A stretch of DNA of 64,000 nucleotides from VRUE01 sp963788975 (GTDB lineage Bacteria > Actinomycetota > Thermoleophilia > Solirubrobacterales > 70-9). Every line of letters begins with the position of its first letter. Position 1 is the stretch's first letter. This document shows, piece by piece, positions 62,683-64,000 of the stretch. The translations under genes were made by a program, and so were the position numbers. The notes under the pieces were generated by a model, which was not told where the DNA came from, did not search any database, and was given only the letters and a program-made list of their open reading frames with translations. The stretch spans positions 124,001-188,000 of the forward strand of contig CAWBIJ010000004.1 of NCBI GenBank assembly GCA_963788975.1, written 5' to 3'.

Positions 62683-63590
62683 CCTGCGCTGGCCGAGATG
62701 GCGAAGAGGCAGCACGGGGTGATCTCGGTTTGGCAGCTGGCGGAGCTTGGCTACTCGACAGAATCTCTCAGGCGTGCGACTGAAGCCGGGAGACTCCACT
62801 TAACCGAGGTGCCTACGTCGTCGGCCACACAGCCCTGTCCCGGCGGGGGCGTTGTCTCGCGGCAGCCTTCAGCTGTGGCGACGGTGCGCTTCTAAGCCAC
62901 CGGTCCGCGGCCTGGCTGTGGGGCTTGACGTCGAGGTTCTGCTTGCCCGTCGAAATCACCGCTGCAAGCCCGCGGCGAACTCGGACCGAGATCAAGCTGC
63001 ACAGCGCCGAGGTACTCCTGCCGGAGGATCGAGCAACCGTTGAACGCGTTCCGATCACAGCAGTGCCTAGAACGCTTTTGGATTTCGCCGCGGTCGATCC
63101 CCGGTTCCTCGGACGCGCTCTCGACAATGCTCAACGTCTAGGACTGTTGGACCTAATCGCCATCGATGCACTCATGTCGCGCAGCCGAGGATTTCGCGGA
63201 GTCGCGCGGCTGCGAAAGGCACTGATCATCCATCGCACCTCGGCCTTCACGCGCTCGAGCCTGGAGCGTCGCTTCCTCCATCTGGTCCGAAGCGCCGGTC
63301 TGCCGCCGCCATCCATGAACTTTTTCATCGAGGGATACGAGCTAGATGCCTATTGGCGGGCTGAGCGCTTTGCGGTCGAACTCGACACCTACGACTACCA
63401 CGGCAGCCGCACCCTCTTTGAGACGGACCGGAAACGCCAGGAGGACCTCAAGCTGTCTGGGATCGAGATGGTCAGGATCACCGGGATTCGAATGGAAAAA
63501 GAACCGCGATCCGTGACGAAGCGTCTTCGCCGCCTACTTGTTCAGCGCCGCCACCAACTCGCACTCTCCGCCGAACCCCCCACACGCTGA
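62659..63590 (+). pseudogene. AbiEi-like/DUF559 (Vsr-fold) protein, frameshifted
   Basis: The first frame from ATG 62659 encodes an AbiEi-type winged helix (LAEMAKRQHGVISVWQLAELG, then STESLRRATEAGRLH). Near 62800 the frame is lost, and translation continues one frame over with NRGAYVVGHTALSRRGRCL, CGDGALLSHRSAAWLWGL and then an intact domain to 63590. The C-terminus has the DUF559/Vsr-like endonuclease motif YELDAYW, VELDTYDYHG, DRKRQEDLKLSGIEMVRIT. One base is missing in CACTTAACC. Similar proteins are numerous in some actinobacteria and of unclear role. It is bracketed by two related palindromic repeats. Confidence 0.8.
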
Positions 63591-63634
63591 GTTCGCTTTT
63601 ACTCGTCCATGTAGACGCATAAAGACAAACTCAG
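63588..63634 (+). repeat. Palindromic repeat, copy 2, overlapping the stop of the DUF559 gene
   Basis: A ~47-nt hairpin that begins with the gene's TGA stop codon. Outer arms CTGAGTT/AACTCAG and inner CGTC-catgta-GACG. It is related in sequence to copy 1 at the 5' end of the same gene. It may serve as terminator or mark the boundary of a mobile unit. Confidence 0.65.
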
Positions 63635-63653
63635 CGATTGGCAGCTCGAGGGG

Positions 63654-63691
63654 TTGCGGGCCGGGACCGCTGGGCGTACCGTCTTAGACGG
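63654..63691 (+). promoter_or_regulatory. Predicted promoter and operator palindrome of the NTF2-like gene
   Basis: -35-like TTGCGG (63654-63659), 17-nt spacer, -10-like TACCGT (63677-63682). A perfect palindrome CCGTCT-t-AGACGG (63679-63691) overlaps the -10 region, suggesting repression by a dimeric regulator. Confidence 0.4.
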
Positions 63692-63729
63692 ACGGGTGGG
63701 GCCCAGCCCAACTCCACAAAGGAGGAGAG

Positions 63730-64000
63730 ATGTCGAATCTCGATACCGCCCGAGCCGCTTACGAGGCCTTCGGCCGCGGCGACCTGGAAGCGCTGAGGGA
63801 GATGCTGATCGAGGACAGCACCTGGCTGACCTCGGACGAGCTGCCGCTCGGTGGCGAAACCCGTGGCCGCGACGAGATCCTCGGGAACATGGCCCAGATC
63901 CCCAACTACTGGTCGTCGTTCAGCGTCGAGCCGGAGGAGTTCATCGATGCCGGCGAGTGGGTCGTCGTGCGGGGCACGCAGCGAGCGGGCAACGACAGCG
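63730..64000 (+). CDS. NTF2/SnoaL-like protein, 3'-truncated by window edge
   Basis: 90 codons are visible from ATG 63730, preceded by AAAGGAGGAGAG. TARAAYEAFGRGDLEALREML, WLTSDELPLGGETRGRDEIL and EEFIDAGEWVVVRGTQRAG match the SnoaL-like polyketide cyclase/ketosteroid isomerase-like fold. Substrate unknown. The remaining ~40 residues lie outside the window. Confidence 0.85.
   Translation, partial: MSNLDTARAAYEAFGRGDLEALREMLIEDSTWLTSDELPLGGETRGRDEILGNMAQIPNYWSSFSVEPEEFIDAGEWVVVRGTQRAGNDS

Overview
The window is GC-rich, densely packed actinobacterial chromosome. Several features suggest a deep-branching actinobacterium such as Thermoleophilia/Solirubrobacterales: a division and cell-wall (dcw) cluster without ftsA, an MraZ-controlled dcw promoter, a GAAC-N4-GTTC SOS box at uvrA, CeoB/CeoC-type TrkA proteins beside APC permeases, and an AbiEi/DUF559-type gene. 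That placement is inference; no rRNA or other decisive marker lies in the window.

Layout. (1) 1-2.8 kb, minus: glycine cleavage genes gcvT-gcvH-gcvPA (gcvPA cut by the window edge). (2) 2.9-18.3 kb, minus: the dcw cluster, read mraZ-rsmH-ftsL-ftsI-murE-murF-mraY-murD-ftsW-murG-murC-murB-ftsQ-ftsZ. It builds lipid II from UDP-sugars to export and couples this to the divisome. (3) 18.5-23.5 kb, plus: a membrane protein and a giant protein with two P-loop NTPase modules and two TPR/Sel1-like arrays, interrupted by a one-base frameshift in its first Walker A. (4) 23.5-28.5 kb, minus: DUF192, response regulator, frameshifted histidine kinase, CpaB-like, TadA, TadB and TadC, which is a Tad/Flp-type secretion operon without a pilin in view. 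(5) 28.6-32.2 kb, plus: a heterodimeric ABC exporter with one degenerate site. (6) 32.2-34.8 kb: secreted protein, lipoprotein, tRNA-Gln(CTG), FAD reductase. (7) 34.8-40.1 kb, minus: two TrkA-type proteins and two APC permease-USP fusions, a probable potassium-uptake locus. (8) 40.2-47.8 kb, minus: subtilase, FMN-dependent alpha-hydroxyacid oxidase, H+-pyrophosphatase, GNAT-like protein, GCS2-family ligase, Rex. (9) 47.8-52.6 kb: glutaredoxin-like protein, t6A genes tsaD/tsaB/tsaE with rimI, two small exported proteins, family-4-type uracil-DNA glycosylase, FmdB zinc ribbon. (10) 52.6-54.9 kb, minus: panC-panD-panB. (11) 54.9-59.6 kb: acyltransferase, ROK kinase and a xylose-type sugar ABC transporter. 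(12) 59.7-64 kb: uvrA with an SOS box, a broken DUF559 gene bracketed by two related palindromic repeats, and a partial NTF2-like gene.

The most unusual signals are the double NTPase-TPR protein, an FtsQ that appears to lack its POTRA domain, a palindrome inserted in frame in murF, long perfect intergenic hairpins (two sharing an 18-base segment), a tRNA-Gln ending 5 nt before a lipoprotein start codon, a tsaB without a recognisable start codon, and related hairpins overlapping the start and stop of the DUF559 gene. At least four conserved reading frames carry single-base indels, some in homopolymers, so sequence error must be excluded before calling them pseudogenes. No intergenic stretch exceeds about 300 bases, and no CRISPR array, IS element or rRNA was seen.
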